Shown piece by piece: positions 7,775-14,768 of a stretch of DNA of 21,894 bases. Position 1 is the first letter of the stretch; every line of letters starts with the position of its first letter. The translations under genes were made by a program, and so were the position numbers. The stretch covers positions 1-21,894 of the forward strand of contig CAVGXR010000010.1 in NCBI GenBank assembly GCA_963633225.1, in the 5' to 3' direction. The notes beneath the pieces are model-generated. The model was not told the origin of the DNA. It did no database searches and worked only from the letters and a program-made list of their open reading frames with translations. The stretch is from F23-B02 sp963633225 (GTDB lineage: Bacteria; Bacillota; Clostridia; Oscillospirales; Oscillospiraceae).

Positions 7775-7791
7775 ATGAGATTGGAAAGGGG

Positions 7792-7825
7792 AGCCCCAGA
7801 TCGTGAGATCTGGGGCTTTCTCGTG
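7792..7825 (+). terminator. Rho-independent terminator
   Basis: A perfect 11-bp stem, AGCCCCAGATC (7792-7802) with its complement (7807-7817), loop GTGA, followed by a T-rich tail. It ends the UbiB-family operon. Confidence 0.85.
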
Positions 7826-7998
7826 CTTCTTACTGATAAATTATACAAATTAAAGGCTCGATGTTTGCCAATGTTGACGAAAATGCGATAAAGTCTTGTG
7901 CTTTTGTTCGTTTTCGAGTATGCTTATATAAACGCAGCTGTCAAAAGATGAATTTGCATACCGAGCGGCAGCTGCGCAAAACAAAACTTGGAGGAAAA

Positions 7999-9339
7999 AT
8001 GAAGAGACGAATTTTGAGCCTGCTGCTGGCAGTGCTGATGATCGCGACCCTGATGCCCGCTGCGGCGTTTGCGGAAAAAAGCGATACCGATATTGCCTAT
8101 GCGGTCACCGGCGGCAATATCTATTTTAACAAAGCCACAGGAGCTGTAAGCGGCTGCGACGAGTCGGTTACAGCTGCGGTGATCCCGTCGGAGATCGACG
8201 GAGTAAAAGTGACGGCCATCGACGATGATGCCTTTTGGGGCTGCAAGAGCCTGACGAGCGTCAGCATACCTGACAGCGTTGCGGTCATCGGCATTGCCGC
8301 ATTCTATGACTGCGCGAGCCTGAAAAGCGCAGCCATACCCGAGGGCGTGACGGTTATTTATCCGGCTGCATTCTGCAACTGCGCAAGCCTGCGCAGCGTT
8401 TCGATCCCGAGCAGCGTGACGCTTATCGCTCAGGGAGCGTTTGCCGGCTGCACAAGTCTTGCAAGCGTCACGATCCCTGAGGGCGTGACCGGCATTGATG
8501 AGGCCGCATTTCAGGACTGCACCGCCCTCAAAAGAGTGAGCATACCGGCCAGCGTGGTATACATAGGCGAAGCTGCATTCGAGGAATGCCCGAGCATTGC
8601 GGATGTATACTATGCAGGCGAGGAGACGGCGTGGAACGGGATAAGCATTGAAAAATATGCAAATGACGATCTTCTGAATGCGAAAATACACTATTCTTCG
8701 GCTGCACCCGTCGAACCCGTTGACCCTGATCCCGTTGATCCCGTTGACCCAGTCGATCCCGTTGATCCCGTTGACCCAGTCGATCCCGTTGAGCCCGTTG
8801 AGCCCGTTAAGCCGGTGACACCGAGCTTTGTTGACGTTGCCTCCGGCTCGTACTGCTATGATGCGGTACAGTGGGCGGTAGGCAAGGGCATTACAAAGGG
8901 CACGGACACGACGCATTTCTCGCCCAATCGCGGCTGCACCCGCGCACAGGTCGTGACCTTCCTCTGGCGAGCAGCCGGTGAGCCGGATGTGAGCGCAAGG
9001 GTGAACTTCGTTGACGTGAGCACAAGCAGCGTTTACTACAAGGCCATCATGTGGGCAGTTGCCGAGGGCATAACCAAGGGTACGGACGCGACGCACTTTG
9101 CGCCGAATGATGTCTGCACCCGCAGTCAGGTGGTAACGTTTATGCATCGTGCAGCCGGTGAGCCCTCTGTCAGCAGCACCGGCGGCTTTGTCGATGTTGC
9201 CTCCGGCTCGTACTGCTACAATGCAGTGCAGTGGGCGGTAGCAAACGGCATCACCAAGGGTACCGACGCGACGCACTTCTCGCCGAGCGATGCCTGCACC
9301 CGCGGTCAGGTCGTGACCTTCCTGTACAGAGCACAGTAA
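7999..9339 (+). CDS. BspA-type leucine-rich-repeat surface protein with SLH domains
   Basis: The ATG at 7999 is chosen over the in-frame ATG at 7861 because GGAGG lies just before it and a signal peptide begins there (residues 1-25, cleavage after AFA). The product is 446 residues. Residues about 35-205 hold five or six LRR_5/BspA repeats with the period-23 pattern A-F-x-x-C-x-S-L-x-S-V-x-I-P. A low-complexity VDP/VEP linker spans about 238-272, followed by three SLH domains from about 276 to the C-terminus, ending in FLYRAQ. It should be secreted and held on the cell-wall polymer, displaying an LRR surface that often binds host or microbial ligands (family knowledge). It is monocistronic, between two terminators. 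The partner is unknown. Confidence 0.9.
   Translation: MKRRILSLLLAVLMIATLMPAAAFAEKSDTDIAYAVTGGNIYFNKATGAVSGCDESVTAAVIPSEIDGVKVTAIDDDAFWGCKSLTSVSIPDSVAVIGIAAFYDCASLKSAAIPEGVTVIYPAAFCNCASLRSVSIPSSVTLIAQGAFAGCTSLASVTIPEGVTGIDEAAFQDCTALKRVSIPASVVYIGEAAFEECPSIADVYYAGEETAWNGISIEKYANDDLLNAKIHYSSAAPVEPVDPDPVDPVDPVDPVDPVDPVDPVEPVEPVKPVTPSFVDVASGSYCYDAVQWAVGKGITKGTDTTHFSPNRGCTRAQVVTFLWRAAGEPDVSARVNFVDVSTSSVYYKAIMWAVAEGITKGTDATHFAPNDVCTRSQVVTFMHRAAGEPSVSSTGGFVDVASGSYCYNAVQWAVANGITKGTDATHFSPSDACTRGQVVTFLYRAQ
8711..8815 (+). repeat. Tandem repeat coding the Val-Asp/Glu-Pro linker
   Basis: Three-residue units (V-D-P, later V-E-P) are coded by near-identical 9-base units. A larger 27-base unit, visible as GATCCCGTTGACCCAGTC, recurs. 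It lies inside the LRR-SLH gene between the LRR and SLH parts and is likely variable in length between strains. Confidence 0.8.
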
Positions 9340-9353
9340 ACAGAATAAAGCAC

Positions 9354-9390
9354 GCACCGCACGGTTCTCCGTGCGGTGCATTTTCTTCTC
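9354..9390 (+). terminator. Rho-independent terminator between convergent genes
   Basis: A perfect 11-bp GC-rich stem, GCACCGCACGG (9354-9364) with CCGTGCGGTGC (9369-9379), loop TTCT, then ATTTTCTTC. It ends the LRR-SLH transcript; the opposite strand has only a weak T tail for the sortase transcript. Confidence 0.8.
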
Positions 9391-9405
9391 TACATTTTTA
9401 CATAT

Positions 9406-10134
9406 TCAAATTTTTCTTGCCACTACGATAAAGCGTCCGTTTTCGCTGTGGTATGCGCAGGTCGAAAGCGTCAGTATCCTGTCGCCGGAGCTCAGCTGCG
9501 CGTCGGTGTCGTACAGCTTGTTTTCCTCGATGAATTTAACATACTCATCAAACGACTTTTCGTCGCTGCCGGTGTACTCGTAATATTTAAAGCCGTCCTC
9601 GCCCTCGGGCACAAGCTCGGTCTTTATTGCCGCGACGATCTCATAGGTCTGCTTTTCGTATATCGTGTCAAAGTTTATTGTCTTGTGAAGCTTGTAGAAA
9701 TCCTCGCTGACATAGTACATGAGCGAGCCGAACATCGAGCTGTCGCTCATGTTATGCCCATAGATTATGATGTTGTCGGATGAGAGCACGCTGCACCAGC
9801 CGTCAACAAACAGGCAGCCGCGGTAGGAGTCGTTTCCGTAGAAGTCTGTGTGCAGATACTTGCTGTTGTCATGCGGCACATACATGACTACGTTGTCTAT
9901 CCCCGTGCCGTCTATCTTCAGCCAGCCTATCGTGTCGCTGTTTTCGGCGTACAGTCCTGCGTATTCGTCCAGAATATCCGGCACCGTCACCTCGCTGTCC
10001 TTGAGCTCATCGACCCTGCGGCCGGTCTCGGCATCGTGCAGATCTCCGATATAGTAGGATATCAGCACCGCTGCGCAGACGATAAAAACGGTCAGCGAAA
10101 CGAGGCGTATTGCTTTTCTTATGCTTTTTTTCAT
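9406..10134 (-). CDS. srtB: Class B sortase
   Basis: A cysteine transpeptidase of 242 residues that cleaves sorting signals between Thr and Gly and joins the protein to peptidoglycan or a lipid-II-like acceptor. A single hydrophobic anchor spans about residues 9-29. The catalytic residues are clear: His127 in IYGHNM, Cys226 in TLSTCAY and Arg234 in GRFIVVAR. The GHNM and long mid-region spacing are class B traits. The start at 10134 is chosen because its ATG overlaps the stop of the upstream gene as ATGA, which implies translational coupling; a further in-frame ATG 15 bases upstream is less likely. It lies in the same direction as the HPETG-bearing protein at 12090-13364, the obvious substrate. 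Class B enzymes of Clostridia (for example C. difficile SrtB) accept S/N-PxTG motifs rather than LPxTG. Confidence 0.9.
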   Translation of the reverse strand: MKKSIRKAIRLVSLTVFIVCAAVLISYYIGDLHDAETGRRVDELKDSEVTVPDILDEYAGLYAENSDTIGWLKIDGTGIDNVVMYVPHDNSKYLHTDFYGNDSYRGCLFVDGWCSVLSSDNIIIYGHNMSDSSMFGSLMYYVSEDFYKLHKTINFDTIYEKQTYEIVAAIKTELVPEGEDGFKYYEYTGSDEKSFDEYVKFIEENKLYDTDAQLSSGDRILTLSTCAYHSENGRFIVVARKI

Positions 10135-11984
10135 GCCTTGTCCCTGCATTCAAGCATACCGTATTCAACGAGCTTGTCATAGTTGAGATAGTACAGATAG
10201 TAGCCGCCGACATTGTGCTGAACATCGTCGATCCTTACGCGGTAGCCGTCGTGCCGCACCATGAAGGTGTCGAGAATGGTGTCGGGGTTTGCCATGTACA
10301 TGGCGTATTCGGGGTAGAAGTAGCCGCAGAGCATGTGGTCTGCACGCTTATAGATGGTTTTGAGAAAATACTGAAGATCAAAGCCGTTGTCAAGATAATC
10401 GACGTGTATGCCGCGCTCGATCATGCGGTTGTACAGCTCGAAGGTGCTCATGAGAAGCTCAAAGTATGTGTGATAGGTCGTGTCGCGCTTATAGATGGTG
10501 TCAAGGTTCTCCTGTGCGTTTCTCAGGGCAAAGGTATAGTAGCGCTCATCGTCAACATACTTTGTTATCTCGTTCATTGAGTAGGCTATCCAGTGATCCT
10601 TGTACTGGACATAGTCGGCGGCTATGAAGTGCTCAACGGCGCTTTTTGCAGCGCTCAGCCATTTTTCATCCGAGGTGAGGGAATAGAGCCTGCACAGGGC
10701 AAATGTCGCCTCGCCGTCGTAGTAAACGGTCCTGAACTGCTCCTTGCGGGTGAAGTCGCCGTTTAAAACGTGGTAGTATTCGCCGCTGCTTTCATCGAAC
10801 ATTGTGAGTATGCCGTTTCCAAGCTTGACGGCGAGCTCCTCGTATTTATCGGTTCCGAAGGCATCCATGTACTCCGTGAGAGCCACGACCGCAACGCCGC
10901 AGCCGCCGAGCTTTATCTCGTCAGACTTCTCCTCATAGAGATATGCCGTATCGTCGTCGCGCTCGATTATTGCGTTTTTGACCATGTAGTCCACGGCCTT
11001 GTCTATGACGGGAATAAGCTCTGCGTTTTCTGTCATCCTGTACTGGCATACGAGGCTCCAGAGCGTACTCGCGTGACGGACGATATTGTAATTATCTATC
11101 TCGTTGCCGAATCTCGGATAATATCCGTAAACAAAGCTGCCGTCGCTCTTGACCTGATCTATGAGAAAGCCCGAGGCGTTTTTTACAAGCTGCGCGGCGT
11201 ATTCCTTATCCACGGTGTCAACCTTGCGGCGGCCATAGTCGTCTGTGTCGCTTATAAGCTCGTATACCTCGTTGTTTTCGTCGCATATCCAGCCGATGCA
11301 CTTGAAAACAACATAGCTGTCCGGCAGGGAGGAGAGCGTTTCGCGTCCCGCCTTTTTGAGATAGGTGTTCAGATAGCTTTTGTCTACGCATTCGCTGTCA
11401 TAGTCGAGTATCTTTGCACCGTTGAGCTCAGCCTCCAGAAGCGCGGTCTCAAAGCCGGTATCGAAGGAAATGCCGTACCTGAAAAACTCGTGCCTGTAAT
11501 GGTGAAGCTCCGTTGAAAAATCGCCGGTGCTGTATGTCTTTGCCTCGCTCATAAGGTCGGCCTTGAGCCATTTGACGCTGTAGCCCTCCGTTTCGACAAA
11601 GCTTTTCGCCTGACCGTATGCGCTCTGCCATGCATCCTCGCGGCTGTCGCCCTTGCCGGTGAACACCTTTGCACGCTCATCGCCGCTGCACAGAGAGAGA
11701 AACACAACGCTGTCCGGCAGACCCTGTTCAATGCTGCCCATTTCGCCGCTGCGCTCATCGCTCATGAGCTCCTCGTGCAGGAGCGCTGCCTTGCTGTCAA
11801 ACAAAGCAAGCATGTCATCCTTTTTGCCGGCAGAGCTAAGATACAGCACAACGACTGCGGCAACTATGGCAGCGACAACTGCGATGCCGATGATAAGAGC
11901 CTTCCTTGCCCGTGACCTGCGCTGCTCGTCGGTCATTTTATTTGGTTTGCTGATATGTTTTTTTCGTCTGCTTTGCCTGCTCAT
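10131..11984 (-). CDS. Membrane-anchored protein with probable alpha/alpha-toroid domain
   Basis: A 617-residue protein, starting at the ATG at 11984 with GAGGTG upstream; a longer TTG start is rejected. A basic tail and one membrane segment at about residues 30-50 place the rest outside. The C-terminal half, from about residue 280, has repeated helical-hairpin patterns such as HASTLWSLVCQY, GVAVVALTEYM and GEATFALCRLY, which resemble six-hairpin glycosidase or cellulase-type toroids. The N-terminal extracellular part (about 70-270) is not recognised. It may act on a wall glycan or secondary polymer, but no catalytic residues can be assigned safely. Its stop overlaps the sortase start by 4 bases (ATGA), so the two are coupled and the protein is probably part of the wall-anchoring or wall-modification machinery. 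Confidence 0.7.
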   Translation of the reverse strand: MSRQSRRKKHISKPNKMTDEQRRSRARKALIIGIAVVAAIVAAVVVLYLSSAGKKDDMLALFDSKAALLHEELMSDERSGEMGSIEQGLPDSVVFLSLCSGDERAKVFTGKGDSREDAWQSAYGQAKSFVETEGYSVKWLKADLMSEAKTYSTGDFSTELHHYRHEFFRYGISFDTGFETALLEAELNGAKILDYDSECVDKSYLNTYLKKAGRETLSSLPDSYVVFKCIGWICDENNEVYELISDTDDYGRRKVDTVDKEYAAQLVKNASGFLIDQVKSDGSFVYGYYPRFGNEIDNYNIVRHASTLWSLVCQYRMTENAELIPVIDKAVDYMVKNAIIERDDDTAYLYEEKSDEIKLGGCGVAVVALTEYMDAFGTDKYEELAVKLGNGILTMFDESSGEYYHVLNGDFTRKEQFRTVYYDGEATFALCRLYSLTSDEKWLSAAKSAVEHFIAADYVQYKDHWIAYSMNEITKYVDDERYYTFALRNAQENLDTIYKRDTTYHTYFELLMSTFELYNRMIERGIHVDYLDNGFDLQYFLKTIYKRADHMLCGYFYPEYAMYMANPDTILDTFMVRHDGYRVRIDDVQHNVGGYYLYYLNYDKLVEYGMLECRDKA

Positions 11985-12013
11985 GGCGCACCTCAAAAAA
12001 TCGATAAAAAATA

Positions 12014-12047
12014 AAAATAGGAACGATCAAAAGATCGTTCCTATTTT
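12014..12047 (-). terminator. Terminator downstream of the Asp-Ala repeat gene
   Basis: A perfect 15-bp stem, 12014-12028 with 12033-12047, loop AAAA, with A and T runs at the ends. It is symmetric, so it could act in both directions. It separates the repeat-protein gene from the toroid/sortase pair, so the latter probably has its own promoter or depends on read-through. Confidence 0.8.
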
Positions 12048-12089
12048 ATATGCACTTTAGCAATAAGTCAACTAATCGCCCACATATGA

Positions 12090-13364
12090 TCAGTCGTTTC
12101 TCTTCTTGCGATAAGTAACAGTCAATGCTGCCAGGCTGATAACTGCAACTGCCGAGACCCACTCGATGTTACGCTCATCACCGGTTTCGGGATGATCATG
12201 ATCGTCGTCCGAATCCGAATCAGAATCGGCATCCGCGTCGGCATCGGCATCCGCGTCGGCATCCGCATCCGCGTCGGCGTCCGCGTCGGCGTCCGCATCC
12301 GCGTCGGCATCCGCATCTGCATCAGCGTCCGCATCTGCATCAGCGTCCGCATCGGCATCCGCGTCCGCATCCGCGTCCGCGTCGGCATCAGCGTCCGCAT
12401 CCGCATCCGCGTCCGCATCCGCGTCGGCATCCGCATCGGCATCCGCGTCCGCATCGGCATCTGCATCAGCATCTGCATCAGCATCTGCATCAGCGTCCGC
12501 ATCAGCGTCGGCATCTGCATCCGCATCCGCATCCGCATCTGCATCGGCATCCGCGTCTGCATCGGCATCCGCGTCCGCATCGGCATCCGCGTCCGCATCG
12601 GCATCTGCATCAGCATCTGCATCAGCGTCCGCATCAGCGTCGGCATCCGCATCCGCATCCGCATCTGCATCGGCATCCGCGTCAGCATCAGCATCTGCAT
12701 CTGCATCATCGTCTGCATCTGCGTCAGCGTCGGAATCTCCGCCTGCACCGTCGATCTTCAGATGAACGACGTGACCTCCGAAGTTGGTCGCCCACAGGCA
12801 GGTAGCATTTCCGTAAACATAATCAGAACCGAACACTTCCCAGAACCAGGTGAGCGGGTTCATGTCGTTGGGGCTCCAGATGGCGGCCTCTTCGACATAC
12901 GTTCCGTAGATGAGATCCCAGCCTTCGACGTTATCGCCGTTGACCTCGATCTTGAGCTGGCAAACAGCCGGAAGACGAAGCACAGCGCCCTGAGTGAGAA
13001 TACCGCCGGCAAGATTGAACGTATCCTTCAGTACGAGATAATCCTTGGTAAAGGTCGCACGGTAGAAGGGGATAAGCGTGCCGGGAATGTAAGCGGTCAC
13101 CGTTACGGTCGCGTCAGGATCGAGAGCCTGATAGCCGTGCAGGCAGAGCCTGAAATACGGTGCGCCGAAATACTCCGTGTTCCACAGCGCGATCGCTCCG
13201 CCATCGGCGGAACGCCCGTAAATGTCACTGACGGCAGCTACATCGACATCATCAACTCCGTCGGCATTTGCGTTGGTGCTCAGCGCAAAAACAGCAAACA
13301 GGAAAACAGCAAGCACAAAAAGTACAGTAAGTGCAGACTTGCTGAATTTTTCCGTTTTTACCAT
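12090..13364 (-). CDS. Sortase-anchored surface protein with a long Asp-Ala repeat stalk
   Basis: A 424-residue wall-anchored protein that I do not recognise as a named family. Residues 1-34 form a signal peptide (cleavage after ANA). Residues 35-207 form a compact domain, rich in Tyr, Trp and Gly, of probable beta structure. Residues 212-379 are 84 dipeptides, of which 83 are Asp-Ala and one is Asp-Asp. Then come a Ser-Asp stretch, the sorting motif HPETGD, a hydrophobic helix and the tail RKKRND. It should be cut by the class B sortase at 9406 and attached to the wall, with the acidic stalk projecting the N-terminal domain, as Ser-Asp repeats do in staphylococcal Sdr/Clf proteins. The ATG at 13364 has AGGAGG 13 bases upstream, which is rather far, so a start nearer to the ribosome site is possible. 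Confidence 0.85.
   Translation of the reverse strand: MVKTEKFSKSALTVLFVLAVFLFAVFALSTNANADGVDDVDVAAVSDIYGRSADGGAIALWNTEYFGAPYFRLCLHGYQALDPDATVTVTAYIPGTLIPFYRATFTKDYLVLKDTFNLAGGILTQGAVLRLPAVCQLKIEVNGDNVEGWDLIYGTYVEEAAIWSPNDMNPLTWFWEVFGSDYVYGNATCLWATNFGGHVVHLKIDGAGGDSDADADADDDADADADADADADADADADADADADADADADADADADADADADADADADADADADADADADADADADADADADADADADADADADADADADADADADADADADADADADADADADADADADADADADADADADADADADADADADADADADADADADADADSDSDSDDDHDHPETGDERNIEWVSAVAVISLAALTVTYRKKRND
12228..12731 (-). repeat. Asp-Ala codon repeat (84 six-base units)
   Basis: On the coding strand the units are GAY-GCN. Both Asp codons and all four Ala codons occur in shuffled order, yet the protein pattern is broken only once. 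A longer block is duplicated: 12481-12557 recurs at 12613-12683 with one six-base unit missing. This shows growth by unequal exchange or slippage followed by synonymous change. Confidence 0.95.
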
Positions 13365-13447
13365 GCTATTCAGTTTTCCTCCTTTCCCTAAAGGATGCAT
13401 ATTAATACCTACACCGCAAAGCGTTATCCATGCAGCCTCGATTATCT

Positions 13448-13461
13448 CTGCCGTACGGCAG
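13448..13461. promoter_or_regulatory. 14-bp perfect palindrome in the 5' leader of the repeat-protein gene
   Basis: CTGCCGTACGGCAG at 13448-13461 lies about 60 bases downstream of the predicted transcription start and 84 bases before the ATG. It could be a regulator site or an RNA hairpin. I could not fit the leader to a known riboswitch class. Confidence 0.4.
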
Positions 13462-13521
13462 GGAAGCAGTCAACCGTTATTCACGGAAGCGGCAGAACGG
13501 CTATTAATTAATATTTCATTA

Positions 13522-13550
13522 ATGATACTATATTGTAACCGAAATTACAA
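13522..13550 (-). promoter_or_regulatory. Sigma-A promoter for the Asp-Ala repeat gene
   Basis: On the minus strand: TTGTAA (13545-13550), 17-base spacer, TATCAT (13522-13527). It gives a leader of about 150 bases. The AT-rich part of the 13365-13716 gap holds this promoter and the opposite one for the kinase gene. Confidence 0.55.
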
Positions 13551-13654
13551 TGCAGGAAATGGAAAAATGAACTTTTTTATAGATACAAAAGGTACATAAT
13601 TATTAAAATGTACCGGAGCAAAAAAACGTAAACAGACGGGAAGCCGCTGCGGTA

Positions 13655-13683
13655 TTGCTTAAAGGACTCTTATGTGCTAAAAT
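13655..13683 (+). promoter_or_regulatory. Extended -10 promoter for the pyridoxal-kinase-type gene
   Basis: TTGCTT (13655-13660), 17-base spacer ending in TGC, TAAAAT (13678-13683). It is the same design as the promoter at 5665-5693. An AAGGTAGGA ribosome site precedes the ATG at 13717. Confidence 0.65.
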
Positions 13684-13716
13684 CAAGCCGATATTTTCAA
13701 TAAGGTAGGATATACT

Positions 13717-14583
13717 ATGGAAAAACTGCCGAAGCTGCCGAGAATGGCGGCTATACACGATATTTCGGGACTGGGAAAATGCTCGCTGACAGTTGCGCTG
13801 CCTATCGTTTCCGCAACGGGCGTTGAGTGCTGCTGCATACCTACGGCGCTTTTATCGACCCACACGGGCGGCTTCACGGACTGGACCTTCACCGATCTGA
13901 GCGGAGATATCGTCCCCATTGCCGAGCACTGGCATAAGCTTGGAGTGAGCTTTGATGCGATATATTCCGGCTACCTTGCATCACCGGCGCAGGGAATGCT
14001 GCTCGAGCGGGCAATAGAGCTTTTGAGAAATGAAAATACGCTCGTGGTCGTTGACCCGGCAATGGCCGATAACGGCAGATATTACGCAAACCTCGGCAGT
14101 GAAATGGCCGAGAGCTTCCGCAGGCTCATAAAAAAGGCGGACATAATAACACCGAATATAACCGAGGCATGCTTTCTCACGGGCATTGAATACAAAGCCG
14201 GCGTACACGATGAAAGCTATATCACGGAGCTTATCGACAGGCTCTCGGAGCTCGGACCGCATTTCGTTGCCGTGACGGGCGTAAGCTGCGAGCAGGGCAA
14301 GGTCGGCATAGTCGCACGCGATAATGCGGGCGGCAAAATGTGCTCTGTCATGAAGCCTGCGCTCGACGGAACGTTTCACGGCTCGGGCGATGTGTTCGCC
14401 TCGGCCTTTGCCGCGCTGCTCACACGTGGAGCTGCGCTGGAGGATGCCCTGTACACCGCCGAGGACTTCGTCACGGCTGCAATAGAGCGCACGGCAGAGC
14501 GCAATACGCCGCGCCACTACGGCCTCGACTTCGAGGGAGTCCTGCCCGATTACATTGAAATGTGCAAAAAGCTCTTTTCATAG
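13717..14583 (+). CDS. pdxY: Pyridoxamine/pyridoxal kinase (ribokinase superfamily)
   Basis: A 288-residue kinase that phosphorylates pyridoxal or pyridoxamine in vitamin B6 salvage, giving pyridoxal 5'-phosphate in the cytoplasm. The N-terminal motif with DISGLGKCSL (residues 15-24) and the THTGGF at 49-54 are typical of PdxY/PdxK-like proteins. Asp113 in VVDPAMADNG, TPNITEA (145-151) and the anion-hole/catalytic motif HGSGD (221-225, Asp225 as base) complete the active site. Length matches the family. The symbol is by family resemblance; some relatives act on hydroxymethylpyrimidine instead. It has its own promoter and is monocistronic, with no convincing terminator after it. No functional link to the neighbouring dehydratase operon is required, though PLP enzymes often supply 2-oxo acids to 2-hydroxyacyl-CoA pathways. 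Confidence 0.85.
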   Translation: MEKLPKLPRMAAIHDISGLGKCSLTVALPIVSATGVECCCIPTALLSTHTGGFTDWTFTDLSGDIVPIAEHWHKLGVSFDAIYSGYLASPAQGMLLERAIELLRNENTLVVVDPAMADNGRYYANLGSEMAESFRRLIKKADIITPNITEACFLTGIEYKAGVHDESYITELIDRLSELGPHFVAVTGVSCEQGKVGIVARDNAGGKMCSVMKPALDGTFHGSGDVFASAFAALLTRGAALEDALYTAEDFVTAAIERTAERNTPRHYGLDFEGVLPDYIEMCKKLFS

Positions 14584-14658
14584 CCAGACAGGACGAACAG
14601 CGCCTGTGCAATAATCCGTAATTGCCATAATTTATTTATAAATACTCTTGACACAATC

Positions 14659-14688
14659 TTGACATTTGAACTGGAAGTAAAGTATAAT
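14659..14688 (+). promoter_or_regulatory. Consensus sigma-A promoter of the first dehydratase unit
   Basis: Perfect TTGACA (14659-14664), 18-base spacer, perfect TATAAT (14683-14688). A second CTTGACA lies exactly 11 bases upstream (14647-14653), one helical turn away. This is the strongest promoter in the window. Confidence 0.85.
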
Positions 14689-14698
14689 CATGAGAAAG

Positions 14699-14719
14699 AG
14701 TATGGGAAGCTCTCATACT
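14699..14719 (+). promoter_or_regulatory. 5'-terminal mRNA hairpin of the dehydratase transcript
   Basis: A 9-bp stem (14699-14707 with 14711-14719, one wobble pair, loop AGC) lies within about 5 bases of the predicted start of transcription. Hairpins at the very 5' end are known to stabilise bacterial mRNAs; that role here is inferred. Confidence 0.5.
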
Positions 14720-14768
14720 GAAAAATAATTGGAAGGCAAAAATTTAAAATAAGCGGAAGGGGTTGCAA

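Noticed and set aside
7861..7998. Upstream ATG start for the LRR-SLH gene
   Set aside because: It has no ribosome site and would bury the signal peptide 46 residues inside; the ATG at 7999 has GGAGG and a proper signal peptide.
12122..12748. Minus-strand Met-Arg-Gln-Thr repeat frame
   Set aside because: It is a shifted frame of the Asp-Ala repeat with no start signal and no anchor; the real frame has a signal peptide and sorting signal.
12192..13391. Long plus-strand reading frame rich in Ile, Arg, Val and Gly repeats
   Set aside because: It is the complement of the Asp-Ala repeat gene. It has no ribosome site or sensible start, and its repeats only mirror the real codons.
13365..13520. Cyclic di-GMP or other known riboswitch in the surface-gene leader
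   Set aside because: The conserved core sequences of the GEMM classes could not be found on the minus strand.
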